The position numbers were made by a program, and so were the translations under genes. Positions 11,449-23,100 of a DNA stretch of 64,000 bases are shown in pieces (the first letter of the stretch is position 1; each line of letters starts with the position of its first letter). The DNA is from Daucus carota subsp. sativus (taxonomy: Eukaryota > Streptophyta > Magnoliopsida > Apiales > Apiaceae). The stretch lies in NCBI RefSeq assembly GCF_001625215.2, contig NC_030386.2, positions 17,640,545-17,704,544 on the forward strand, in the 5' to 3' direction. The notes beneath the pieces were generated by a model. The model was given only the letters and a program-made list of their open reading frames with translations, was not told the origin of the DNA and did no database searches.

Positions 11449-11699
11449 AAGGAATAATGTCGTGCAAACTTCTTCCGGCCACTTAAAAAACAATGAATCA
11501 TTGATCATTTGATCTGCTTCGTATGAGGCGTCAGAAATTGCACCGGCACAAGTGTTATCACAGTAAAGAGTAATTAAAGGTTAACCAGAAGTGCAACAGC
11601 GAAGTTTTTTCTGGTGGCCTTTTTCCAATTCTAAGAGGAATTTGTGCAACTCTATAAACTCTCCTTTTTCACAAGAATTGACACAACTTGCTTGATTTA

Positions 11700-13286
11700 G
11701 TGCCTGTTTGGCGTTGCGGTTGCCAACCACAACAGCAGCTTTTTGATAAAAAGCTGGTACAAACATGTTTGGTAAAATTTAAAACAGCTTTTTGCAACTG
11801 TGCTTTTTGTCCAAAAGCTGCTTTTACAGAAAGCTGGTGTACCCCTGCTTTTTACAAAAGCTACTGTTGCGCGCAGTTGTTACAGTCCTGAGCATCGAAC
11901 CCCCACGGATACAATCTTTTTATATATAACTATACCCTAGCTGCAACACTTTAAACAAAACAACAAAACAAAACTATATTTATAAAACATTTTTTTATTA
12001 TAATTTAGACTATTGGTAGGTGAAATTTTTGGGAATTAATTTAAAAGGAAAAACTCAAAATAAATTATTAAAATATATTTGGTTGTTGTTTATTTAAAGT
12101 TATATTTTTTTGTTTCATTAAATTTGTTGTAAAAAAATCTAATTATAATATTGTGGTAAAAATTAAATTCGCTGAGTAATATACATTAAACGAAGAAGAA
12201 AATTATATCTTTATATAAATAATAAGTTAAAAAGCATATTTTGGTAAATCATATGTATTTATATATAATTTTTAAATAAATATAAAAATTAGATTTTCTA
12301 AATCGAATAGAAATAAATGATATTGAAAAAATATTGTATAATAAATAAAATTATATAAATATATTAGTACAAACTATATATATTAATACACCACATTTGA
12401 ATTTTCCATCTCCACCACAGAGTAAGTTTTATCAATACACACGTGTGCACACACATAAAATTGTTTGTTAGATTGATCATCATTTTATTTTTATATGTAG
12501 ATAAATATTATTTGGTAGATGCTGGATACCCTCAAACATTAGGATATCTTGGTCCATACAAAGGAGTTAGATATCTTCTTCCTGATTTTCGTCGTGGACA
12601 AGCACCGGAGGGTTACCAAGAAATATTTAATAAAGCGCATTCATCTCTTCGAAGTTGTATTGAAAGGACATTTGGAGTTTGGAAGAAAAGATGGAAGATT
12701 TTGGCATACATGCCACAATATTCATTTAGATCTCAAAGAGATATAGTTGTGGCATCCATGGCATTGCATAATTACATCAGGTTGAGCTCCATTAAAGATA
12801 CTATTTTTCATGAAGTTGATATGCATCCAGAATTTGTGCCAAGAGATATATTTCCGGATCGTCGACCACAAATTTTAGAGCAAAGTCAAAAAAGTGATAG
12901 GGCAAGTGAGATGAACATTATCCGCAATCAAATAGCTCATAGTTTAATGATGTAAAACTTATAAATTATATATTTTGGCTTAGTATATAATTATACTACT
13001 CAATTTATTAGAGTTTGCAATTATATTTATCACAGTTTAAACAATTATATTTGTTGTTAATATTTGTCTATGAAATAATGAATAAAAGATTATTTTATTT
13101 CTAATTATAATTCTAAACAGCACTTTAACAAAAAATTTACCAAACAGTTTGTTTTCAGCTTTTACTCAAACAGCACATTTGAAATCAAGTTTACCAAACA
13201 GTCTCAGCTTTTACAGACATCACTTTTTTGAACAGCACTTTTACTCACAGCAACAGCAATTTTTAACAGCAATCCCAGACAGACCC
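11700..13286 (+). mobile_element. PIF/Harbinger element, internally deleted
   Basis: A 1,587-bp element with a TTA duplication at 11,697-11,699 and 13,287-13,289. The imperfect terminal inverted repeats begin GTGCCTGTTTGGCGTTGC (left) and, read inward from the right, GGGTCTGTCTGGGATTGC. Subterminal AGCTGCTTTTACAG-type repeats lie on both sides. The 3-bp TWA duplication plus a DDE_Tnp_4-type transposase fragment identify the superfamily. Copy C of the B3 array keeps the unoccupied TTA site at 6652-6654, in the same upstream context. The left 800 bp of the element is AT-rich and carries no N-terminal transposase, so it is non-autonomous. Confidence 0.85.
12494..12955 (+). pseudogene. Harbinger (HARBI1/ALP1-like) transposase, C-terminal fragment
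   Basis: The frame ending at 12,955 encodes the C-terminal part of a PIF/Harbinger nuclease. It keeps the second catalytic Asp in YYLVDAGYP, the GPYKGVRYLLPDF stretch, the catalytic Glu in IERTFGVWKKRWKIL and the MALHNYIR block. The first Asp of the DDE triad and the N-terminal helix-turn-helix are absent. The sequence TTTTATATGTAG before the first conserved codon looks like an intron acceptor, suggesting that the upstream exon was lost. The stop is intact and there are no internal stops, so decay is recent or the loss was by one deletion. Confidence 0.8.
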
Positions 13287-13418
13287 TTAGCAAAGAGATT
13301 TAGTTTGTTCATGCATAGCTGACTTGTTCATTCACGGCTCTAAACATTCTCGAATGCTGTTTATCATGTGCTTAATCGCTCTTACGGCTTTTATACAATT
13401 AATCACTCTCACTTACAG

Positions 13419-13892
13419 GTGTAATCGAGCCGAGCCGAGTCAAACACTGTCAGGCTCGGCTCGAGTTCGATCGAAAAGTTAGGAGCTCAAGCTCGAGTTC
13501 TAGTTCGATCGAGTCTTTAATTTCAAGTTCGAAACTCGGTTCGTAAACAGTTCGAGTTCGGCTCTAAAAGTCGAATCGAGTCACCAAATATTGACAAAAA
13601 CTCGAAATATGATCGGTTTGGCTGGAGTTTGATTCGAATAAATATATAAATAAAATATTTAATATATTTGTTAAAATTATATTTATAATAAAAAAATTAA
13701 AAAATAGTAGAAACTCGATAAAGCTCGCGAACCTTACGAGTCGCGTAATTTAAAGTACGAGCTCGGCTCGGTAAAACCTCAAAATAGCTCGAGCTCGAGC
13801 TCGGCTCGGTTATTACCAAATCAAATTCGAATATTTTACGAGCCGAGCTCAAATAGCTCACCAACAGTTTGATTCGTTTATACCCCTCTCAG
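13419..13892. repeat. CGAGCCGAG-rich interspersed repeat
   Basis: A repeat of about 470 bp built from alternating GAGCTCGGCTCG-like words. The outer ends AGGTGTAATCGAGCCGAG and, at the right, TTCGTTTATACCCCTC form approximate inverted termini. It is non-coding. This looks like a common plant MITE-type repeat, but I cannot assign its superfamily. Confidence 0.5.
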
Positions 13893-15763
13893 TCGATGGG
13901 CCGCTCATTTATTTATGTGGTTCATTCACCAACACAAAACTCTCCTTGATATAGATTACATTTTATTGTCTCTTTAATTAATAAGTTATATATCCGAGTT
14001 TTGTATATTAAATTGAGTAAAATTTAGAATTATGGCTCCATTGATTTTGAATTCGAATCTAAAATCATATTCCCTCTATCCTATTCGGTTGTCATTTTGA
14101 CCTTTTGCACGTAATTTAAAATGATTGAAAAATATATTTCCACTCGTTATTTTTAAAATTTTCTTTTTACGAATTAAAATTTATAATTTATATTTTTATT
14201 TATAAAAAATTTAAATATAATAAATGAAAATATATTTTTTAACCATCTTAAATCACGTACAAAAAATTAAATCATGTTCAAAAAATTAAAATCACAACTA
14301 AAAAGGTACCGAGTACTATTTTAACAAACTCGAGGTCAAGTTCAACTACAAACCCAAATAATTTAGTCGGTCCTGCAGATGAAAACTCAGGCAATTAGGC
14401 GGGGAAAAGATTCGAGCCGGCAGCATATTATATTTTTGTCCATCTTTGTTGGAATAAAATGTTCCCCTTTCTTACAAATTATGACAACATGACAACCTCT
14501 CCCGATTATTTTTTTTATTGATTTCAATTATTATGATGACACCACCTCCCCATAATTTACCCGTGAACGTGATCGGAAACAGAGGTGGTGTTTGGCCACC
14601 GTTTTTAAGCCGACTTCTGGGCTTATAAGTTAGAAGCACTTATTTCGTACTGTTTGTGTAATAAGTAAAGAAGCACTTATAAAAAGCTGAGAATGCTAGC
14701 TTTTGTTTCATGGCTTCTGCTTATTTACCAAACACTTTAATCACTTATAAGTCTCAACTTGCTTCTAACTTCTATTTCACTTATTTATTTTAAACAAAAA
14801 GCACTTATTTTAAGTTTAGCCAAACGGCCTCAGAATCTTGATTCGTGAGGGTATTGCAATATGAATGTATCTATACTATATCCTACGAGGTACCAACCAT
14901 CAAATGTCGAGATTACTCGGACGTGTTGTCCAGTTTTGTCAAATACAGACCACAATTGTAACCTAACATCTTATATTTCCTGCTAAACTCACCTACCTAA
15001 CAGTCCTGGAATATCAAATTTCGTCCATTATTTCGGGAAAATATTTAACTACTTATTTATAAGAACAATAGCTAAACTGTCCAAACAAAAGTGACCGCGT
15101 ATTAATTAATTTTTATAAATAAGTAAAAATGAAAAGGTCAAATAATAAACATATAATAAAATTAAATGATCGAAATATCGTGATTGAAAAATTAGTAACT
15201 TAATTATTTATTGAAAATGCTAAGAATCTCAAAATTTGTTCCTAAATTATTTTTCCAAAATCTATGTGGCAATGTGCGATACTCATACTAATAAATAATG
15301 AGACCTCATATGTGCGCATAAACCATCTAACTAAAATCTGCCACATGTATATCATGTCATTTGAAAAAAAAAATCTGTAAATTTTGGGTTCCTAACCTCT
15401 TAGCTTTAACATGAAACTAAAATTATATTTTTAATTTTAAATCTTTAAAAATAATTATATCGTTTATCTTTGACACGTTCGGCTTCAAACTTCTGATGCT
15501 ACCGAGCTTTTCGTAAGATCAGCAACGAAGCCTACAGTTGTATATAATTGAATAAATTCTTTTTATAACATAGAGAAAAGACCTCTGCAAAAATTTACTG
15601 TAAATTCACCGAATATAAAATTTTGACAAAATCATCATGCCATTTCAATCTTTCAACCAATACATCACCAACCAAAATAAAACGACTAACAACTCGCAAA
15701 TAAATTATTTGTAACACAATATAAAATATTCCATAAACACGAATTCAACTCATAATCAAACCA
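13893..15763. other. Repeat-rich intergenic region
   Basis: A degraded Stowaway-like copy lies at about 14,069-14,317 (TCCCTCTATCCTATTCGG at its left). A 250-bp MITE with palindromic AGAAGCACTTAT words lies at about 14,582-14,831. The rest to 15,763 is AT-rich with no gene that I can support. Confidence 0.4.
14582..14831. mobile_element. MITE with GTTTGGC termini
   Basis: The ends GAGGTGGTGTTTGGCCA (left) and its approximate mirror GCCAAACGGCCTC (right) enclose inverted words including CTTATAAGT and AAGCACTTAT. A clear target duplication was not found. The termini resemble those of hAT or Harbinger MITEs. Confidence 0.5.
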
Positions 15764-16006
15764 TCACCCAACAACCGTGTACAGAACGACATGAGCTGCA
15801 TCCATGTTCATGCAACCCTTAGACCCGCCATGCCGTCCAACCTGCCCCGAAACTTCTCCCGTTCCGCCAACGACACCGCCATGCAGGTGGCGGTCGTGAG
15901 TGTCCGCCGGAGGGTGGTAGTACATACGCGCCGTCTGAGGGCAGTGAGAGAATGATCTTGCAACTATTCTAGCACCTACATCTAATAACTCAATATATTT
16001 CGACAT
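15764..16006 (-). CDS. Candidate small protein, 80 residues, unrecognised
   Basis: A single open frame runs from ATG at 16,006 to TGA at 15,764. It encodes a compact protein with the segment [19 protein letters not shown] followed by a YYHPP motif, then a Gly/His-rich tail and a second Cys. GC content is clearly higher than in the surrounding AT-rich DNA, which favours real coding. The upstream minus-strand sequence contains a CT-rich run typical of plant 5' leaders. There is no signal peptide or membrane helix. I do not recognise the family with certainty and give no function. The CPQTxRxYYHPP core looks like a conserved plant motif rather than random sequence. Confidence 0.5.
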   Translation of the reverse strand: MSKYIELLDVGARIVARSFSHCPQTARMYYHPPADTHDRHLHGGVVGGTGEVSGQVGRHGGSKGCMNMDAAHVVLYTVVG

Positions 16007-16076
16007 AATTTAATTTTGTTATACCGGTGTCCGGACCAGCGTACTCGAATATCGTAGGTTTATGTACAAGACTTTC

Positions 16077-16115
16077 TCTCTCTAGGTTTGAGAGAGAGAG
16101 TTGAGTAGAGAGAAG
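16077..16115. repeat. CT/GA microsatellite
   Basis: An imperfect (CT)n then (GA)n run lies about 75-110 bases upstream of the small minus-strand ORF. It may be part of that gene's leader or promoter. Confidence 0.5.
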
Positions 16116-16761
16116 AAGGTGTTGCTAGAAAACAGCCCAAATGTAGCCCATGAAAGATGGAGGGAGAAGGTTTGCTTGAGTGGAGATGCTTGTGCTACGT
16201 ACCTTTTATTTATATGGTTAGGTTTGTTTTCGATTGATATTTTAAGATTTTTGTTTAATGCCCTATTGTTTGTGGTTATTTACAATGTGCACCCTAGCTT
16301 TTCTTGTGTACCTTAGACTTTTAATTAGCACGTGATTAATTTTTCTAACAATAAAATCAATTTGAATAGAAATTTAGTGAAAAATAATATATATTTATAT
16401 CCCATAGAACAAAACTAATGGAAGTAGTGTATATTTAATATTATTGGGCTAATAAATATTTTTAATATTGATTTGAGTCAATTAATTTAACGAAATTTAA
16501 ATATGTTTAGAAATTAAGAATTGCATACTAAATACGAATATTATATGCTCATGCATGATTGCGCACTGAATCTTGATTATATAAAATCAAATAATTGACC
16601 GTTTATTAAATAATTTTTGTTCTACAAAATAGATAATTTTAAAGTTTTTATGTACACAAGATACCGGATACTATTGAATTAAAAGTTACTACCAAATATC
16701 CAGCACAAGATTTTTGGACCGGTTGCTGGCATGCATTTAGTAGTTTAATCGTATAAACAAA

Positions 16762-16795
16762 CTAGTTGAGAAGCCGCGCGTTGCGTCGGCCTATA
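16762..16795 (-). mobile_element. Possible Helitron 3' terminus (inverted)
   Basis: Read on the minus strand, a GC-rich hairpin (GCCGACGCAACGCGCGGC) is followed by CTTCTCAA and CTAG, then T. That is the layout of a Helitron 3' end. The 5' TC end was not located, so only the terminus is annotated. Confidence 0.45.
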
Positions 16796-18427
16796 AAAAT
16801 TATATTAATAATTTAATATTAATATGTGTAGAATGTAATAATTTTATGACTGTCTATAAAAAAATATTAATGATTCAAAAGTAATATTTGTAGAATAAAA
16901 TAAATTTTATATTATAAAAATCTTGATGTAATACCAATACTAATATATAAAATTGCAAAATTGGATTACAATTCATGGTGAAAAAATGTAAATAAATTTC
17001 TACACGCAATTAACAATTTAAAGCACGACGAATCTTAATTTTATTTGTGTTTTTTTTAAAAAGTAATTATGTTCCTACATTGTCACCTTCCTCCAATTTT
17101 TTTGGATTGATTGTGCACAAAAATATCTAACTTAAATCCGTGAGATAGCGGTTTATAACTACCCTTACTTGTAATAAACTTTATTTTCTAATATTGTATA
17201 AACAGCCTTCACTTAAAAGTTGGTTGAACGGAGCAAACAGATAATGCATGAATGATATTTTCCTGTATACAAAGTAAATTATATAAAAATTAATAACAAC
17301 AAACATGTCCGATGAACAATACAAATATTATAAAAGAATAACCAACAAACATACATCACTAATAGTTAATTTATTGATATCATCCATCAATATCATGTCA
17401 AGACTATAACCTTCTCCCGTATTTGGATTTGTCGACTCCCACGTAGCGGTCTATAACTAATTTTGCTTGCAACAACCTTTGATTTTTTAATACCGTATAA
17501 ACAGCCATCACTTATCGTATCACTTATCGTTGCAGAAGAACGACACCACCAAGTTAGAAATCGAGCAAGATAACTATCAACAGAGAGAGGTAGGGTTGTG
17601 GTATTGAGAAAGAAGAGGTAGAGAGAGGTAGGGTTGTTGTATTGAGAGAGAGGAGGTTGTGTTTAGATGATCCAAAACCCTACAACCTATAAGGGTATTT
17701 ATAGGTGCAGAGAGACTTGTGTGCTACTCTTTCCCATAATTAAATAATCTGAAACAAAATCAGATTAAAACTTTCAAGCTACTATATTCCATAAATATTC
17801 TGAAACAAAATCAGATTCCGAAACTTGCTTCTAATATATCCAAAACTAAAAAAGGAAATTCTAATTTTTGATATTTTTCATCCGAAAATTCCAGAAAATT
17901 AGAAAAATAGAACGGAGCGATGTGAGAGGCGCCACCTACACGCCCCTCGCTTCTCCTTTATATAAGTATATTGATTGCGAACAACTGCACATGAAAATAC
18001 ATACCCGGCGGCATCAAGCCGGTGTGATTTGTACTTTATTATATAAATCTTTATTTTATTGTCTTGCAGAAATGCATATATCGTGTGTGTATGTATTTCT
18101 TTGTTTTGTGTTTTCTGCTTCCGAAGGGCTGTTAAGACTTTTTCTTCATATAGATGAGCCACACTAAAAGACGGTATAAATAAATTACGATTTATAGATG
18201 GAGGCAAAGCAATTGCATATTCCATAGACATTGGGACTTCAGAGATTTGAGCCTTAGGATCTCAGGATACGAGACAGCGAATTAACAAATTTAATAACAT
18301 GTACGGCATCTAACTATCTAAGTGATGCATGAATATGATTAGGTCTAAATTACATGATGTCTAATTAAGAGTTAAACACAATATCCACGCATTGTACAAC
18401 TTGGAGTGATTATGTATTTATGTGCAT

Positions 18428-18656
18428 GTTTGGATGCTTCTTTTTTAGGAAGACTTCTACATTTTTTTTTATCCGTTTGTATAAAAGATTCGGAATACTT
18501 ATAAGAAAGTGAGAATTCTATCTTTTATGTTAAGGACTCTATTTTTTTCTAAACACTTTAATTACTTATAACTTATAAGTATTCCTACTTCTCACTTTTT
18601 GTCCACTTTTTTAATTTTAAATAAAAATTCATTTTGTTAAACTTACTCAAACAGCC
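18428..18656. mobile_element. hAT-like MITE
   Basis: A 229-bp element with palindromic AT-rich content and opposed GTTTGG and CAAACAGCC ends. It is flanked by the direct repeat TGTGCAT (18,421-18,427 and 18,657-18,663), consistent with a decayed 8-bp duplication. A related sequence lies inside the Helitron at about 29,860-30,030. Confidence 0.5.
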
Positions 18657-19395
18657 TGTGCATACGATATACAAGTATATGTATAAAGTCCGCTATGCTA
18701 CGAATCTCCTAAATTAGCTTATAAACTACAAACAAGTACTATAATTAATGTATTCCTTATATGTGATTGATCGGGACAGCAGGGACGGACTCACTATCCT
18801 AAACTTATCGGGATTGAAGTAAAAAAATTTCTCACGTCCAATAAATAGACAAATGAAGAGTATGTATAGCATATAAATGTATGAACAAACATCATTCACC
18901 TACTATACACATTCGACATCACCATATAAGGTGGCAAGAGTATGAACAAACACCAAGAAGAAGGGTTATCAACAAAAATTTAATTAAAAGATAAACTAAA
19001 ACAACATAATTATGTTAACATAGTACAAGAGTACAATTATATTTGATTTCAAACAATATGTATCAAAAGATAATATAAAATTTAAGCTAACAGATAATCA
19101 TCCCGTAGATTCTAACCGGTACATGCTGTCTATTTGACCTACTGATTATGGATTGAGAGGATAATCAAAATTCTATCATCTTCCTCTACCTCGAATTCTC
19201 CATTTAACAAAAAATCATTCTTCATTCGAAAATTTTGAAACTTTAAAAACATTGTCATGCACAATAATAATAAAAAATAGTCAGCAAACAAATACAAGCA
19301 AACCTGTGACAATTTCATAAGTTCAGGATAAATATATAATTGAGCGGCTCACTAAATAATACAATTACAAATAACACGATGACAAAATTGTATAA

Positions 19396-20194
19396 TCTAT
19401 TATATATCTAATAGAACAAACTTGAGTAAATTAATTCAATATGACTAATATACCCTTCGCTTATTACACATATTTTAATATATATGAAGGTTATTATTGA
19501 CTTTTAATACTAACGCATTTATTATACATTAATGTCTAAGCAATGTATTTATTATACATTAATGTCTAAGCATTAATATACATTAATTATAACATGATCA
19601 TTATTTGGAATTATTTTAATATTATACATACAAATAATATATATCTAATCATTTTTAAAATTTTAAATTTTCCCCACAAATTTTGTAAATTTTAATATTT
19701 TACCTGATTTTTGACTGATTAATCCAGTTTTGACCAATTAATCATCGATTTAATCGAATTTTACCAAATCGTATTAAAAATTCGTCTGTTTTCGATTATT
19801 CGATTAATCGGCCGATTTTTAGAATATTTATTTATTGTGATTTAATAAAATTATATATATGATTTTTTAACTATACGACAAAGACTCTGATTCGACAAGA
19901 ATCTTATTTGTTTTTATCAAATTTTCAATAATTTTAGGTGAATGATAATTTAATTATATAATAAATTTTAAATAGTGTATATTTATTATATTTACATTTT
20001 AATAAATATCATTATAGTGAGGATATATGTACATTTAATCAAGATAATAAGACTTAAAATACAAGTAAATATAAATTTAAATTATTTTTATAATACAAAT
20101 AATCTTAATTTTTTTAAAAAAATGAACAAAAATATAACAATATATCAAAAAAAAATTTAAAGCAACCCGTGCTTTGCACGGGTTAAGAAGCTAG
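19396..20194 (+). mobile_element. Non-autonomous Helitron 1
   Basis: A 799-bp element. The 5' end TCTATTATATATCTAATAG follows an A. The 3' end has the perfect hairpin CCCGTGCTTTGCACGGG, then TTAAGAAG and CTAG, followed by a T. Insertion between A and T without target duplication, 5' TC, 3' hairpin and CTRR together define Helitrons. It has no Rep/helicase coding. Inside is a 27-bp-class tandem duplication containing TTATACATTAATGTCTAAGC at 19,514-19,573. Confidence 0.85.
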
Positions 20195-23100
20195 TTCTAT
20201 ATTAAAGTTGATGACTCAGTAAAAATAACCAAACAAAAATAAGCATCATGAAAGTCATTAATTTCAATCGCTTTAATACTTCTGCCAACTCAGAATCGAC
20301 TTCAAAGCAACCGCGAGCAGTTGCTTTTATGCACGGTGGTTTTTAGTTGTTGATTTTTGACCAATTTTCTTGTAGTATTTAAGATTCTTCACGAACCTTT
20401 TGATTTATAAAATGATATGAGGTTAAAATCACGACTCGAATTTGAATTAATTTCAAATATTAATTTGATTAATATTTATATTTATATATATTTATATAAA
20501 CTAAAAAGAAAATAATATGTATTTAAAATCTACCTTATTGTGCTTTTAATGGTTTTATTGTGCCTTTAATGGCTTTTTTGCCGGTTATAGATGCCACTTT
20601 TATGGCTAATTGACCAATTTGATGTTCATTAGATTTAATATATTTAATTATATTCTAACCTTTGTTTTTATTCCTCACTTAAATTTTAATTTTTATGTGT
20701 CTAACCAAAGGATTCTCCTTTGGTTAGAAATTAACTTATATTTCTATATTATTTTATTTTCTATCTATTTTTGATATATATATTTTTTTGTTTTGTTTTT
20801 ATTAGATTTTTTTTTATTTTAATTAAATTTATATGTGTGTGAAATTCTTATATGTTGATTTATGTTTTGTTTGGTTTGTCTTTTCAGGATACTTTGGTGC
20901 TACGGGAATGCTTGCATGACTTTCGGTTAAATGATAAACTTTCTTGAAAGAAAGAAATATCGGATGCGGTTTATTGTATTTCGATAAAATTCATCTACGA
21001 GTACGTAGATTTTAAAAAAAAAATCTACCTTATTTCATATTCATCTTCTTAAATATCAAACACTCATTAATCAGACATGATATATGACTCTTAACTTCTA
21101 TTTTTGTTAAGCAAATACAAGACAGAGGTTTAAAATAAACGAAACTCGTGATTAAATCACCTTTAACGCTCAAACAAAATAGAGGTTCAAATTGTCCTAA
21201 AACAACTTGCACCTTTGATTACCCTCTTAATTAAGTGAAATTATTCAAGCTGGTATATAGTATTTTCTAAATAACATTAGTCTTTTCGGCCTTAATTATG
21301 ACCAAAGCCCGATAGCCTGGAGTTCTCGATATATATAATACGATGACGCTGAAAGGAAAATTGATGGCCCTTGAATAAATATTACTCCAAATAAACTGGG
21401 ATTAATAAAATATTACAAGATGGAGTTGATAGATGCATGACATTAATTAATTTATAACATGCCATCCACCAAAAAGTCCGCCATCATAATTTGCAAATTG
21501 AAAATAAAGATTTACTCTATTTTAATGGACTCACACAATTAAACTATACATTGAACAGGGCCTCGAAGGTAGGAAGAGACATGTTAAGCAAATAGCATGT
21601 CAGCAGCATATCTGAAAATTTTACCGAGTAACAGAATGGAGTATATCTTTTTCACTTAAAATAAATTATTAAGCATAAGTTAATTCATTAAGCCCTGATT
21701 TAATTTATTTTTTCATTTCATATAAGTATTTTCTTTCTAAACATACACGGGTTATATTAGCTTCACGATTTCAAGTGGTTGCGCTTCCAGTCCTCCTGTC
21801 AAACAAACAATTTCGAGAATGTTTGATCGTTATTGAAATGAAAGTTGAGAATGAAAACAAGAATTGAAAATAGAGATTAGTGATAATAGAAACTCTCATG
21901 AGAAAGATAACCAGTAAATCAAATCAAATCAAACAAGTTCAGAACATTCCCTTAACCAGCCGACGTTGATCTTACTAATGAATGAATGCTAATCCTGACT
22001 TCTAAATCTACTTTCTCCGGTCTTTTTATAATTCTCTAATATTTACTCAAATTTTAACAATCACATTGTTTATGAACATTGTCCAAAAGCCTAGCAGGCC
22101 AGGCAAAACTCAAAAGTAGAGCAAAAGAAACAAAAATTAGAAGGTAAGAGGATTGGAGAGGTCTTTTTAATTATCAAGCCTTGAACATGACAGCATGCAG
22201 AAATCACTGTTTGGCCATAAGTTAGTCAACTAAAAATTAACTTATGATCTATACAAGCTTCTAGCCCTAATTTAATTATTTATTTATTTTTGTTATTATC
22301 TGTTTTTGTCCACTTTGCACGAAACATCATATTTTTTTATGTATATACACACACAAACAATTAAACATACTCCTATATAATTGGGCACGAGCATTTGAGT
22401 GGGGAATTTGGTTGCCGTACACAAATTTTTACAGGTAACATGGGCCATTGGTTTTTGGATGTCAACTGTGAAGTGGAAGGAGATATTAAATTATTTATTA
22501 CAGAATAAACTAATTGATATTTTAGCAAATAGTAGTAGTACAAAGGAGCAAGGAAGGTCTCTCCACCTCTCATGGCTTCTGAAAGTTGACGAATTTCTAA
22601 TTTTCACAACAGGAGGAAAGCCAAGAAGAGAAGCATATGAACCCTTTACTGTTAAGCTTTTTTTAAGTAAGAGTCTTGAAATCGAGGAAAAATTTACTCG
22701 ATCAGAGAATGAAATTACACTCTCTCTGTCATACACAATACACAACATAAAATTGGGCAACAAGGGAACCCATAAACTTGCAGAATTGGCTTGTTTGAGA
22801 TAAGGGACGTCATGGTTTAAGCAAATTTAAGGAACATAATCATTGCTAGGATCACCGGAGAAGTGTTTTGGGACAAAACTAATGGGTGGGAGGGAGAGGG
22901 TGTTTCCCGAGTGTGAGAGGATTCGATCGGGAGAGTAAGTGCTAGTGTAAAGGGTGATGGAGTAAACCTACCTGGTGGAAACAAGAAATCTGGATTACAT
23001 GGTACCCAGTAGGCCCGTACACATAAATTACATAAATTTATAGGTTACACATGCAATAAAAAAAACAATGAATTCAGTGCTTCACTACAATCCTTGCAGC

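Larger units (their letters stand above)
10295..11640 (-). pseudogene. Broken fifth B3 copy (E)
   Basis: Fragments of the B3 unit lie on the minus strand. Exon 1 remains at about 11,595-11,640 with its ATG changed to ATT and its core deleted. A degraded exon 2 lies at about 11,211-11,520 and is split by a SINE. A piece matching the 3' flank of copy C lies at about 10,890-11,060. A lone B3-2 exon fragment, recognisable from its KLIDTEDFTIK-like translation, lies at about 10,320-10,375. Exons are missing and out of order relative to the intact copies, so no product is expected. It shows that the array once held at least five units. Confidence 0.75.
16116..19395. other. AT-rich, transposon-derived intergenic region
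   Basis: No gene is supported. A possible inverted Helitron 3' end lies at 16,762-16,790. An imperfect duplicated block of about 80 bp, sharing TAGCGGT and TATAAACAGCC, lies at 17,140-17,220 and 17,438-17,520. A tandem duplication of AGAGAGGTAGGGTTGT-type sequence lies at 17,580-17,660, and there is a MITE at 18,428-18,656. Confidence 0.4.

Noticed and set aside
11216-11512. 98-residue plus-strand frame across the SINE and pseudogene E
   Set aside because: It spans a pseudogene exon in antisense and a SINE, starts and ends in unrelated sequence and has no family resemblance.
11700-13286. hAT origin for the 1.6-kb element because of its GTTTGG end
   Set aside because: The flanking duplication is TTA only, with no 8-bp repeat, and the encoded fragment is of the Harbinger DDE type.
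13419-13892. Cluster of regulatory palindromes (GAGCTCGGCTCG words)
   Set aside because: The words fill a whole interspersed repeat with mirrored ends, so repeat origin is simpler than an operator array.
16101-16316. 71-residue plus-strand frame
   Set aside because: It begins without ATG, has AT-rich hydrophobic low-information sequence and overlaps the leader region of the opposite-strand small ORF.
19975-20160. 61-residue frame at the end of Helitron 1
   Set aside because: The composition is almost only Ile, Asn, Tyr and Lys, as expected from AT-rich DNA, and it lies within a non-autonomous element.
22399-22803. 134-residue plus-strand frame
   Set aside because: It starts at GTG rather than ATG, contains no recognisable domain and overlaps an equally long opposite frame; coding could not be supported.
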